From positions 44,091,431-44,155,430 of the forward strand of contig CM048842.1 in assembly GCA_026545765.1 (NCBI GenBank): DNA of 64,000 nucleotides. The letters run 5' to 3'. The notes under the pieces are model-generated. The model was given only the letters and a program-made list of their open reading frames with translations, had not been told where the DNA came from and did no database searches. Made by a program: the position numbers and the translations under genes. Of the stretch, positions 32,127 to 43,350 are shown one piece after another (position 1 is the stretch's first letter; each line of letters opens with the position of its first letter). This DNA is from Plantago major (Eukaryota; Streptophyta; Magnoliopsida; Lamiales; Plantaginaceae).

Positions 32127-33859
32127 TGTTAGGAAATTTGTTAGGAAATTTGTTAGATATTTTGTTAGATATTTTGTTAGAAATATCTGTTTAGATTTTG
32201 ATCAGCAACATGATGACTTATCTTAGTCTCAGAAAGGTGATTAGTACTCTTGGTTCACTTGAACATTGTAAAAGAGGAAATCCACTAAGTATGATAGTCT
32301 AGCTAATCTTGTATAGGATGTTAGGTCTCAAAATGTAATTTTTATTTTATGAAGAGAAGACCAAGAAGAAGACATCCAAGCAGAACAAATTCAACGACAT
32401 TGAAGACTTGAACAAATTGCACAAGATTACTGGAACAGTTTCTCAGATACCTTAGCCAGATATCTTGAAGACACAAATAGTTTTTAAACAAACTGTGTCA
32501 CAAGAGATATCTGAGAAATGAAAGGTCTATCTGAAAACAAGGAAAGTGTCCACAAATATCTATTCTCAGATACCTTGAGCTTTAACCACATTTCTGAAAA
32601 AGAAATATATATATATTGCAAACAAAGTTGTTTCAATAAATGTGGTATCTGAAGATTAAAGATAAAGGACGTGCAAAGAATCAGATAATACTAGTCTCTG
32701 ATACAAAGCATAGTTCCGTTGACACTACAGGACAAAAAGTATAGTACAATGCATTTAATGCACGGACAGAGATGTCTGAACAAAAGCAGCTTCCAAGAAG
32801 AAGACAAAACTCACAAGATTATATACAGATATCAATAGTTTGAATTTGAGCCTAATGGATACTATTCAAACGGCACTCAAATTCATCTATAAATATCAAC
32901 ACTTAGACTGCTTGAGAAGATACTGAGACACCTTGAACTACATGTAACTTCGAACATCTTACTCTCTCAAAGCAAATTACTTATCCTCAAAGCTTTCTGT
33001 TGCGACCAAAGCTTTTGATCTTGAGTAACACTGAAGTTCTAAGTGTCCTGATCCTAAACAAGCATAGCTATCTGTGAAAGAGTTGAAACGAAAGATCAAG
33101 TATCTGAGATTCATTCTCTTAAACACTTATCTAAGACTTGGGTCAGTAAAAAGAACAAGATACCATACATTGAAAAGTGTATTAAGTATACTTGATTCAC
33201 AGAGCTATCTGAATAAGTGAATAAGTTATTAAAGAAGCTCATCTGACAACTCAAACCGAAACCAACACCATAACTGGCGTGGAGTATAGGAAGTACTTAG
33301 TTTGGAAAATCAGGGAATAACTCCAAGGTTAACGGAGTATAGGAAGTACTTGATTTGGGAAACTAAGGAATAACTCCAAGGTTATTGAGTATAGGAAGTA
33401 CTTAGCTTGGGAAGCTAGGGAATAACTCAAAAAGGTTTCTGAGTACAGGAAGTACTTGGCTGAGAAAGCCGGGGAACAACTCACGGGGAACATTTGGTTG
33501 GGAACCATTTGTTTAAAGGAATCTTAGAATAGGATTTTTGTAAGGAGAATTCAATTATCTATTCTAGTGAATTCTAGGTCTCTGGAAGACCGAAGTGGAT
33601 TAGTTGGAGGATTACGCCACCTCCAGATACCACTATACTTGCTGTGTTATTTACCTTTTCTGTATTTACATTTCAGCAACACACACACACAATTTAACTG
33701 TTTCTACACTTATCTATCTTAAGTCTTCCGGGCTCTAATTCTATGTATCAGATATCTACTCAGATATCTGAGAAATAGTTTTTATCGACAAAAGTTTTAA
33801 AAGACTATTCACCCCCCCCCCCCCCCCAGTCTTTTACATTGCCGTTATCTGGACCAACA
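32127..33859 (+). repeat. 5' LTR of element E
   Basis: Starts with four 12-bp units (TGTTAGGAAATT twice, TGTTAGATATTT twice) before the usual TGTTAGAAATATCTG, and ends poly-C, AGTCTTTTAC, CTGGACCAACA. The 3' LTR has three units. Confidence 0.95.
32888..32895 (+). promoter_or_regulatory. TATA box of E 5' LTR
   Basis: TATAAATA after nested dyads GTTTGAAT/ATTCAAAC and ATTTGAG/CTCAAAT. It would drive the genomic RNA of E. Confidence 0.7.
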
Positions 33860-33861
33860 AG

Positions 33862-33879
33862 TGGTATCAGAGCAGGAGG
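33862..33879 (+). other. Primer-binding site of element E (initiator tRNA-Met)
   Basis: TGGTATCAGAGCAGGAGG two bases after the LTR, identical to the site of element B. Confidence 0.92.
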
Positions 33880-33976
33880 TTCACAAGCCTTCTGCACTGA
33901 ACCTAGATCCTCATATAGGTGAAGGAACTTTATCCATTTTCGAGGACTATTTAATTTGTGTGTTAAGTGTGCAGGT

Positions 33977-36471
33977 ATGTCTCTGAGTGATGCACCCGTT
34001 CTCAAACCAGAGAACTACGAGAAATGGAAAAATAACATAATGCTCCACCTTGAAGCCATAAGTGACGAAATGATCGAAGTGATAAAGAATGGCCCAATAG
34101 TCATTCAACAACTCAAACAAGTCATGGAAGTTTCTAATTGTAGAGACAGAGATCAAAGCGAAGGATGTTCACAAACTGATGCGTCAACAAGTGGGAGATC
34201 TACTAGTCAAGTTATTTACGAACCAAAGCCCAGAGAACTCTGGACATCGGAAGATGCCAAGAGAAATTGTCTGGATGGTCAAGCTCGTAATATCATCATC
34301 GGATCGACACCTGAGCACATACAGTGTAAACTGTGGGGTGCTAAAATGGCGAAAGTTGCCTGTCAACTGATTGAAGAAATCTGTGCCGGAATTGAGAAAA
34401 CCAAAGAAAACAAGTTCGAAGTTCTCAAGTTGAAATTTCAAAATTTCAAACAAGGACCCACTGAAACTCTGGAAGAACATGATTTCAGATTTACCACTCT
34501 CATGAGTGATATGGCAGCACTTGGGGAAAGCAACAGATACTCCCAGTCAGAAAAGATTAAGACGTCAGAAGTCTTAACCACAACTGGGAGCATACCAAAT
34601 TCTTTTATTTTAACCAAGGAATGCCAAATATCACTCCAGTGGAACTTTTCTCTCATCTTGCTACTGTTGATTATGAGACAACTCAAAGAGAACAAACAAC
34701 TGAAAAGTTGCAGAATGTTGCTCTAGTCACTCAAGGAACTTCTGAAAAGAAGAAAAGCAAGGAAGAGACTGAGGATGCTCTTGCTGCAAAGCAAATGAGC
34801 AAATTTGTCAGTCGAGAAATTGAGAGAAGAAAAGCCAAAGAGAAGCTGAAAAAGCATCTAGGCTCAAACTATCACCGATAAAAATATGCAAAGCTCACGA
34901 ACAAGCCATTTCGTAAAGCGTCATGTCTTGAGGAAGCGTAATTGAAATGACATCTGCTTCTATTGTCGTAAACCCGCCACTTCAAGAAGGATTGTCCTGC
35001 CCTCAACAAACTAAGGACAGGTGACAAGAAAGATAGAAGAATCTTCAGAAGAAGCCAGAAAGCTTTGTTAACTGAAGAAAGAAAATCCAAATTCAACTGG
35101 ATGCTCTAGATATTGAGACAGACTCTGAAGATGATTCAGATGACTCAACTTTACCATCACCAGAATTATGTGGAGTTACTCACGATGTAATCGACTTCGG
35201 CCTCAAGAAAAATGACATGTGTGGAGTTCTTTGAGATTGACGGTCCGGACATCTCTAACATTGAAAACTGTCTTATGGCTGATGAGGTAACACCTACTTC
35301 TTATACTTATGAAAGTGATGAAGAAGAATTAAAAGATCTAGAAAATCTCAGGAAAGAACTTGACATCTATGAAAGAGAATTTCTAATGATCCGAGCTAGA
35401 ACCGAAAATCTTGAAGAAGAAAAGAATTCTCTTGCGAAGGAAAATTCTCAATTAGTTAAGGTATCTGAGAAAAAGGATGCTGAAAATGCATTTCTCAAAG
35501 CTCAGATATCTGAGACTGAAAAGTCACATAAAGAAGCAATGGCTGAATTACGAAAGAAATATGAAGATCTTCTTTCTGAGAACAAGGAACTTAAGAAGAA
35601 AGAATTATCTTTTCAATCTTATGCCAAAGCTAGTGACACTCTTACTGAAGTACAATCTTACTTAAGAGATCCTTCAGAAAAGAAAGGACTTGGGCTGAAT
35701 ACACAGACAGATTGTTCTATTACTCTGAATAAGAGTAAGGAAAGAAGAACATTTGTAAGTACTCAGCAAGACGGTTCCCATACAATCTATAGTATCGGTG
35801 AGAATACGAAGATTGTTGACAAAGGAAAGGCAGTTGCGACTAAACCTTTTTGGAAAAAACAAGTCAAAAACAAAACTGTTGGACACATCTCTGAAAGGAA
35901 ACACATCACTGAAAAGTGTAAACACCCACAGTGCTATGTCTCTCAAAAGGGTAGATTTGCAGGAGCTGGCAAATTCTCCCATGTCACTTTTTCTGGAAAG
36001 AAATTGGACCAACAAGAGACTAGCAAAGCTGCTGAGGAAAGATCTCAGATAGCTTCAAGTGCTCGAAACGGTATTGGCTACAAAGGCATCGAAAAACAAC
36101 TTGCTCATGAGTACAAGCAGGAGCAAGAACGATGGCTGAAAGCTAGAATTGCTCAAAGCAATTATCAGAAGTGGAAGTTAAATCAAGCCACTGAAAATCA
36201 ATGCTGGGCTAGAAGAAATCTGGCAAGGAAAGCTAAGTTTGCTGAAAAGCAAACTCAGAAACCTGACAGGTATCTGAAAGCACCAAATGAAGCACCTAGG
36301 AACACACCAAGGAAGAAAATAATTCTTACTAATGACAACATTCATTCAAATAGAATTCCTCCTTATGTTCCTGTCAGACAAAAGAATATTTCAAAGAAAT
36401 TCATTCAAAAATGGATTCCTACTGGAAGATCTTTTAATCCTGACGGTTCCATCAAAGATATGAGAACCTAA
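33977..36471 (+). pseudogene. gag of element E
   Basis: Starts MSLSDAPVLKPENYEKWKNN. N-terminal copia gag domain to about 34560, where a 1-nt indel shifts the frame (KIKTSE against KTILRS in B). It resumes at 34621 (MPNITPVELFSHLATVDYE), has a TAA at 34879, and a zinc knuckle (CFYCRK ... HFKKDC, 34950-35000) split by another indel. From 35212 the frame is open for 419 codons: acidic, then coiled coil (about 35330-35610), then a basic tail with HPQCYVSQKGRF and IPTGRSFNPDGS, ending MRT-TAA at 36469-36471. Pol is in the same frame after this stop. Confidence 0.85.
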
Positions 36472-39400
36472 TCTCCTATTTCCTGTTGTGTGCAGAATGC
36501 TTCCTGTACTAAAGCACAATGGCTATTTGATAGTGGATGCGGAAAGCACATGACAGGAGACAAAGCAAATCTGGTCGATTACAAAGCTTGCAACACAGGA
36601 CCAGATATCAGATTTGCTGGAGGAGAATTAAATCCCTCTCTGGGATTTGGCAACGTCAAATTGGGAACATTAACAATCACTGACGTATTACATGTTAAGG
36701 ATTTGAAATGTAATCTATTTAGCATGAGCCAGTTTGCAGACAAGGGTTTTACTATAAAATTCAAAGGAAAATACTGCAAACTAATTGACAATGAGTCAAA
36801 GCACATAGTCTTAGTTGCTCAGCAGAAAGGCAGTCTTTATGTTGCCGATTGGGCATCTGCCACAACTGAAGAATGTCTCATGGTGAGTCAATCTGGTCAC
36901 ACAGAAGAGCACTGGTTATGGCACAAAAGAATGAGTCACTTGAACTTCAAAACTCTGAATAGACTTGCCAAGAAAGAGTTAGTGGTTGGCCCTCCCAGAA
37001 CATCTTTCAGAAAGGATGGTATCTGTTCTGCCTGTCAGATGGGGAAACAATCTAAGATCTCCTTCAAGTCCAAAATCAGACACTCTAGTGTTAGACCACT
37101 GCAACTATTACACATGGATCTTTTTGAATCATCTGTAACTAGTTATGCAGGAAAGAAGTATGGTCTGGTTGTTATAGATGACTTCTCAAGATTCACTTGG
37201 GTTGTCTTTCTGAAACACAAATCTGATGCCACGGTGGAGATACCAAACTTGCTGAAAAAGCTTGAAGTCATGAAAAATGACAAGGTATCTGCAATCAGAA
37301 CAGACCATGGTACTGAGTTTGTCAACCAGTACATAAAGGAGTTTTGTACCTGCAAAGGAATACAACACCAACTTTCCTCTGTAAGAACACCTCAACAAAA
37401 TGGTGTTGCATAAAGGAAAAATAGAACCCTTAAAGAAGCTGCAAGGACAATGCTAGCTGAAACTGAAATAAGTGAAATTTATTGGGTTGAAGCTGTAAAC
37501 ACAGCTTGCTACACTCAGAACAGATGTTTGATAAATAAACACCATGACGAGACCACTTATGAAATCTTGGTTGGTAGACCCCCTAATATCAAACATCTGA
37601 GAGTATTTGGTTGTAAATGTTTCATTCTAAACAATGGGAAAGATTATCTGAGAACATTTCAACCAAAGGTAGATGAAGGTGTATTTCTTGGTTATTCCAC
37701 GAATAGCAAAGCCTACAGAATCTACAACAAAAGAACAAAGAAAATTGAAGAATCAGTTCATGTTGTATTCTATGAAGAAAGTAAGAAAACACCTCCTAAT
37801 GATGAACTCTAAGAAAGGTTCAAAGAACTATTGCTGAGGGATTCTGAAGAAGAATCCTCAGAAAGGAGAAACATCATTATGGAAAGTGAGGATGACTCTG
37901 ATGTAGAAAAGCTTGATATGCCTAGTAACAACAAGATGACTCACAGACATGATGAGGAATTTCCTATGAGTTTTCCAGAAATGGAACAGGTTACTGAGAA
38001 CCTTCATCATGAAGAGGTATCTGAAAATGAGACTGCTGAAATGCAAGTTCCAGATATCTCTAACACTGAAAAAGTGTCAGATATCCATGACATTTCCCAT
38101 GTGTCAGATATCTCAGATACTGAAAAAGCATCAAATCATAATCTTAGTGATTCACATTCAAATCACTTGGATATTGATCCTACTAGCACTAAACCTATGA
38201 TGAGATGGATCAAAGATCATCCTGCAAAGGATGTAATTGGACTAATTAATCAAGGTCTTAGGACTAGGAGAGCAATAGCTGAAAATGCTAATTCTCTCTT
38301 TGGATGTTTTATCTCAAATATTGAACCTAAAAATATAGAAGAAGCATTAGGAGACCAAGACTGGATCTCTGCAATGCAAGAAGAGTTGGATCAATTTGAG
38401 AGAAACAAAGTCTGGAAACTAGTTCAATTTGTAGAAGGAATATCTGTGATTGGAACTAAATGGGTTTTCAGAAACAAAATGAATGAATCTGGTGAAATAA
38501 TCAGAAACAAAGCAAGATTGGTTGCCAAGGGATTTACCCAAACTGAAGGCTTAGATTTTGATGAGTCATATGCACCAGTTGCCAGATTGGATGCAATAAG
38601 ACTCTTTCTAGCCTTTGCAGCTCATAAAGATTTTAAAGTTTATCAGATAGATGTCAAAAGTGCATTCTTGAACGGTGAACTTGTAGAAGAAGTTTATGTT
38701 GAGCAACCACCTGGCTTTGAAGTTTCCTCAGAAAGTAGAATGGTCTATAAACTACAGAAAGCTCTGTATGGACTGAAACAGGCTCCAAGAGCATGGTATG
38801 ACACTTTGGCCAAATACCTTCTGGAAAGTGGTTTCAAGAAAGGTGAAGTTGATAAAACTTTATTTACCTTAAATCATGACGGGAAACTACTCTTAGTTCA
38901 AGTATATGTTGATGACATCATATTTGGATCTAAGGACAAGCAACTTTGTAATGACTTTGCAAATCTCATGAAAAGCAAGTTTGAGATGAGCATGATGGGA
39001 GAAATGAATTATTTTCTAGGATTGCAAGTCAAGCAACTCAATGATGGAATATTCATTAGTCAAACAAAGTATGCAAAAGATATGCTCACAAAATTCAATC
39101 TTAAGCCTTCTGAAAAGAATGCTAAGATACCTATGAGCATTGGAACCAAAATGACCTATACTGAATCAGATAAGAGTTTTGAAGAACATAAGTATAGGAA
39201 ATTGATAGGTTCACTACTGTACCTCACTGCAAGTAGACCTGATATTCAATACGCTGTTGGAGTGTGTGCTAGCTTTCAGACAAATCCGATGCAAACACAC
39301 TACAACGTGGCTATGAAAATATTAAGGTATGTAAAAGGTACAGTAGATGTAGGATTGTGGTATCCTAAAGAAAGCGGATTGAGTTTAGCTGGGTACTCAG

Positions 39401-39858
39401 ACGCTGATTATGCTGGATCACTGCTAGATAGGAAAAGCACCTCAGGAACTTGTCAGTTTCTGGGTACTAGACTTATCTCATGGTTTAGCAAGAAGCAAAA
39501 CTCAATTGCAACTTCTACCACAGAGGCTGAATATATTGCTGCTGGTTGTTGTGCAACACAAATTCTGTGGATACAACAACAACTTAAAGACTATGGACTC
39601 GATGAGAAGAAAACTCCCATTTTTTGTGACAACACAAGTGCTATTGCGATTACACAGAATCCTAAATTTCATGCCAGAACAAAGCATATTGATGTTAGAC
39701 ATCACTTCATCAGAGACCATGTTGAAAAAGGCAATATAGAGATACTCAAAATTGGCACTGAAGACCAACTTGCAGATATCTTCACTAAGCCACTACAAGA
39801 AAGTAGATTCTTAGTCTTAAGACACAGTCTTGGACTAATGGAACTACCAATGAACTGA
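36472..39858 (+). pseudogene. pol of element E: protease, integrase, reverse transcriptase, RNase H
   Basis: One frame throughout, with TAA at 37411 and 37810. Protease DSGCGKHMTG; GAG-pre-integrase WLWHKRMSHLNF with CSACQMGKQ; integrase core HMDLFE, RTDHGTEF and then TPQQNGVA-stop. Counting from the second Asp, the stop falls exactly on the Glu of the DD35E triad. [76 protein letters not shown]. RNase [45 protein letters not shown] and RNase H look intact. The enzyme set copies genomic RNA into DNA and integrates it. Confidence 0.93.
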
Positions 39859-40661
39859 AAGAGTTCAGGTATCTGGAACGGGCAACCAGAGAAGAGGTAT
39901 CTGGAACGGGTATCCAGAGAAGAGAAAAGAGAAATCTGGAACAGGTATCCAGAAGTCAAAAAGGATAAAGAGCAAAAAGACATCTTAAGATCTCTGAGAC
40001 GGGAACTCAGATATCTGAATCACTCTATAAAAGGGGAACACAAAAAGAGAATAGTACAACTATCTGCAGTCAACTACTCTCTTGAAATTCGCATTATTTC
40101 TATCTTAATGAAAAACTTGGAAAAATCCAAAGTATAAGACAGATTCAGATGCAAACAGTGTTCTTGGTCATACAAAAAAAACGTGATTCAGATAGCTATT
40201 AGCCAAAATTCATTAAATGGGCACAATTACACTTGTTGATTGTGATCATTGCTGAAGAAGCAATGGTGACCCTTGATGAAATTAAGCGATTGATCTATAC
40301 GGTGGAAATTAATTCACAGTAAATAGTGGACTGTTGAAATTCAGACATGGCCCACTATGCATTTAATGCCGAACTAGCTTTTGCTCACGCCTGCTTGCAA
40401 ATCACAGATACGTACACACAAAACCAATTTGTATGTATATGTCTGTTTAGATTCAATTGCTATATATATAGGATTTTGGCATAGGAAATCACTTTTGCCT
40501 AATCCGAAAACTCATCTTGCACAAAAATAGCAAATCCTTCTCTTGATTCTCTGCAAACCGTCTACAATCTCTGCAAATCAAGATTAAAGTTTTTCTGCAA
40601 AGAATTACTGAATCAAATCTCTTTTAAACACCAATTTCAAATCCCTACACTATATAAAGAG
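39859..40661 (+). other. Spacer between pol and ORF3 of element E
   Basis: Noncoding. Starts with three to four repeats of a GTATCTGGAACGGGTATCCAGA unit (39868-39958), then a purine tract AAAAGGGGAACACAAAAAG (40029), then a TATA box at 40462 and a conserved leader. Confidence 0.68.
40462..40469 (+). promoter_or_regulatory. Candidate internal promoter of ORF3 (element E)
   Basis: TATATATA about 195 bp before the ORF3 ATG. It is followed by TTTTGGCAT, CACTTTTGCCTAA and GCACAAAAATAGCAAA, which are also present after the TATA box of B. Inferred only. Confidence 0.42.
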
Positions 40662-42572
40662 ATGGCCCCTAAAAGTTCAACCATACAAAAATCTCAATCC
40701 TCCACTGGTACTGCTGAAAAGCAAGCACCAGAGTTGGTTATTGTGAACAACCGACTGGTAGGAGATTTTAATCCTGACCATCGGACTTCAAATCACGTAA
40801 TGATTTGGGGTGGTGCCATGGTTGAGAATACCTCACTACCGAATAGATAACTGCCGATGTAAAGCTAATTCTTGACATGCTTGAAAAGGCACAAATCAAG
40901 GGCTTTCTATCTGCTCGTCCTAGTGGAATTTCATCACTCGATGTGTTGGAATTCTACAACTACTCTAGGATTATTTCCTGTATTTCTGAAGGCACTGAAA
41001 TAGTGTCTGTAAAAACATCAGTCCAAGGAAAGGAAATCCTTCTGGACTTAACAACTTTCTGTAAGTTGTTTGAGTTTCAAAATCTTGGAAAGGATTTTGA
41101 AATAAACACCAAGGATGATGATCTCCTTGAAGGTGTTAAACAATTGTACAGTGACGTGTGTGATCTTGAAAAATCAGATACACCCACTGAGTACAAGCTT
41201 GCTGACATCCGAACCAGACATCTGATGGTTCACTGGGATGTATTGGCTTGCATTCTTCACAGATGCTTTGATGGTCTACAAGGAGGTGCTGACCAGATAA
41301 GCCAAGAACGATGGATTATGATGTTCTTGCTGAATCAACAAGACAAAAGGCTGGAAAACCCTTTTAACTGGGGAAAGTACGCCTTCATGAAATTTGTGAA
41401 GAAGATTCAAGGCTTCGAGCCTAAGATTGCCAAAGGACTAGCTGAGCCAAAGGCCACAGTAGGCTATGGTCTGAAGATATGCTACTTGCTGGAAAAGCTT
41501 GGCATTGAGCTCAGAGAGACGGCTGAAATAGCCAACAGTAACCTACTCTACAAATATGAGTATACAAACTTGATGAAAAAGGTTACTGGGTCTCAGAAAG
41601 GTTCTAAGAAGCGAAAGTCTGAAAAGGTATCTGAAGAAAAGGTTGCGACCAAGAAGCCCAGAACTTCAAGAAAGAAGTCTGCTGGCAAATCAGAAGACAC
41701 ACCCAAAGAGGTTGTCGATTCTCAGATATCTAGTGCCTTGCCGATGAACTGATAAAGGCAGATCAACTCATCAATGCTGCAAAAGAATCATCAACTACTG
41801 CACAAGTAGACTCAGCAAGAGAAAGTGCGTTCAGAAATGTTGCGACTAATGCAGAATGCCTTGCTGATGAACTCATAAATGCTGCCAAAAGTGGTGAAAA
41901 ACACCAAGCCTATTTGCAGAAACCGCAGGAGTAATGGACCAATCAGTTCCTAATGCTGATGAGAGCTCTGACGATGAAGATGCTAAACTAGTCATCTCTC
42001 AAGTCCTAGAAAGAGCAAAGAGGGCTAAGGTTACTGAAATAGTAACTGGTGAAAAGATATCTGAAAAAGAACCTACACCACAGGTTGCTGAACAAGCTCC
42101 TATAGCAAAGGTTGTTGGTGCAAACACATCTTCAGGGAACGTTTCTTATGCACAACTTCAAGAAGCCCTGATGAGTGGTAATTTAGTGCTGGCAGATGCT
42201 GATGAAAATGCCACATCTAAAAATCTGGAAGAACATTCTACTGAGCAATCTTCTGCTTCCAGACAACCACAACAACCACAACCACAACAGCCACAAGTGG
42301 TTGATGAAATGGTAAATGAACTCCATTTTGAATTATCAGCAATGCAGTATGCTGAAGAAAATCCTGCAAAAGAGCAGGTTCCCCAACTCAATGAGAGGGA
42401 TCAAATTGAGACATCAACTCAGAATGATCAACCAGGGGAGGCAACTGAGTTGCACACTCAGGAAAGGTGTGAAGTACCTGACACTTCAAACAAAGAAGAA
42501 ATTCTGGGACAAGAAGACCAAAGTATAGAAAGGTCACAAGTTCCAAAGACCAATCAGCCTGAAACTACTCAG
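40662..42572 (+). pseudogene. ORF3 exon 1, element E
   Basis: Starts MAPKSSTIQKSQSSTGTAEK. A frameshift near 40845 is followed by a frame open to 41752 with the plant transposon protein-like domain (KAQIKGFLSARPSG, DVLACILHRCFDGLQGGADQISQERW, NPFNWGKYAFMKFVKKIQGFEP, GYGLKICYLLEKLGIEL), then a basic KKRKSEK/KKPRTSRKK segment that may be a nuclear signal. A further frameshift near 41740 and a TAA at 41932 precede an acidic and Gln/Pro-rich part (ADESSDDEDA, PQQPQPQQPQ). It ends at CTCAG|GTAGCT. It diverges strongly from B and D, yet the order of segments is the same. Confidence 0.78.
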
Positions 42573-42653
42573 GTAGCTGACCGGTTTAACTCTTATCTAG
42601 TGAAAATGTTTATGCTTGTACAACTTGTTATTTATAGAAATTCTTTGTTACAG
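42573..42653 (+). other. ORF3 intron 1, element E
   Basis: CAG|GTAGCT ... TTTGTTACAG|GCTGAG, 81 nt. It happens to be open in frame in this copy, unlike B and D. Confidence 0.65.
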
Positions 42654-42761
42654 GCTGAGTTAGAAACGCAAAAACAAGAGGAAGCTGAAAAGCTTACCTC
42701 AGAAACTGAGAAGGAGGTTCCCTCAACCTCGTCTCTTAAGATATCTGAGCCTGTGCCACAG
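42654..42761 (+). pseudogene. ORF3 exon 2, element E
   Basis: 108 nt, phase 0: a Glu/Lys-rich peptide ending KISEPVPQ. It aligns with the 144-nt exon 2 of B and D (EEAEKL ... SEPVTQ) minus 12 codons. Confidence 0.68.
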
Positions 42762-42840
42762 GTAATAATGGATTCTTAAGATAACACTTCTTTAGTTATA
42801 TGTTTATGTGCTTAATCATTAAAATAAATGTTTCTAACAG
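42762..42840 (+). other. ORF3 intron 2, element E
   Basis: CAG|GTAATA ... TTTCTAACAG|AC, 79 nt with an in-frame TAA. Confidence 0.68.
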
Positions 42841-42942
42841 ACTCCAACTGAGAAAGAAGAAGATAAGGCAGAAATGCCAGAAGAAAACCCAGAAACCGAC
42901 AAGGTTTCTGAAGAACAGATCATTGAGCCTTCCAGTATAAAG
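42841..42942 (+). pseudogene. ORF3 exon 3, element E
   Basis: 102 nt, open in phase 0: TPTEKEEDKAEMPEENPETD, then KVSEEQIIEPSSIK. It is similar to exon 3 of D (APTEKKGDVAEKP ... KVSEKHIFEPPVRE). Confidence 0.68.
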
Positions 42943-43025
42943 GTATATGAAAATCAGTGATAAAAATTCTTCACCTTGGGTTATCTCAAACTTCTTCTAA
43001 ATTACTCAATACGTTCTACTCACAG
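42943..43025 (+). other. ORF3 intron 3, element E
   Basis: AAG|GTATAT ... CTACTCACAG|GCTCAC, 83 nt with in-frame stops. It has no counterpart in B or D. Confidence 0.66.
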
Positions 43026-43178
43026 GCTCACTCAGAAGTAGAAGTGCAAGGGGACAGAGTTGCGACATCCCCTGCACCTATGGAAATTGATGAGGCATCA
43101 AGGCCTTCATCACAAGAAAAGATTCCAGAGACTGCACAAGTCTCTGAGAGATAAATATCTGAGCCTCCCATGGAGATA
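43026..43178 (+). pseudogene. ORF3 exon 4, element E (extra exon)
   Basis: About 153 nt. The peptide has the same build as exon 3 (IPETAQVSER ... ISEPPMEI) but carries a TAA (GAGAGATAAATA). The following donor is lost (ATAATTGACC where B and D have GAG|GTAGA), so the 3' border is set by alignment. Confidence 0.55.
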
Positions 43179-43260
43179 ATTGACCTCTCAGATATCGGAT
43201 TTGTCATCTAAAGTTTTCTTGATAAAATTTCCTAAGTATTGTGATAATTTTAATTCTCAG
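43179..43260 (+). other. ORF3 intron 4, element E (donor lost)
   Basis: Acceptor TAATTCTCAG|GTTCAAG is conserved with intron 3 of B and D. The GT donor is mutated. Confidence 0.5.
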
Positions 43261-43350
43261 GTTCAAGAAAGAAAGGTTGATGAGGACCAGACTTCCAAGT
43301 CTCCGCCTCACAACAAGATATCTGAGACACCAATTGTCTCAAGAGCACAA
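43261..43350 (+). pseudogene. ORF3 exon 5, element E
   Basis: VQERKVDEDQTSKSPPHNKI, then SETPIVSRAQ: homologous to exon 4 of B and D. The 3' border is uncertain; CAA|GTCTCG (43351), CAA|GTACTT (43364) and C|GTAACT (43374) are all possible donors. Confidence 0.5.
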
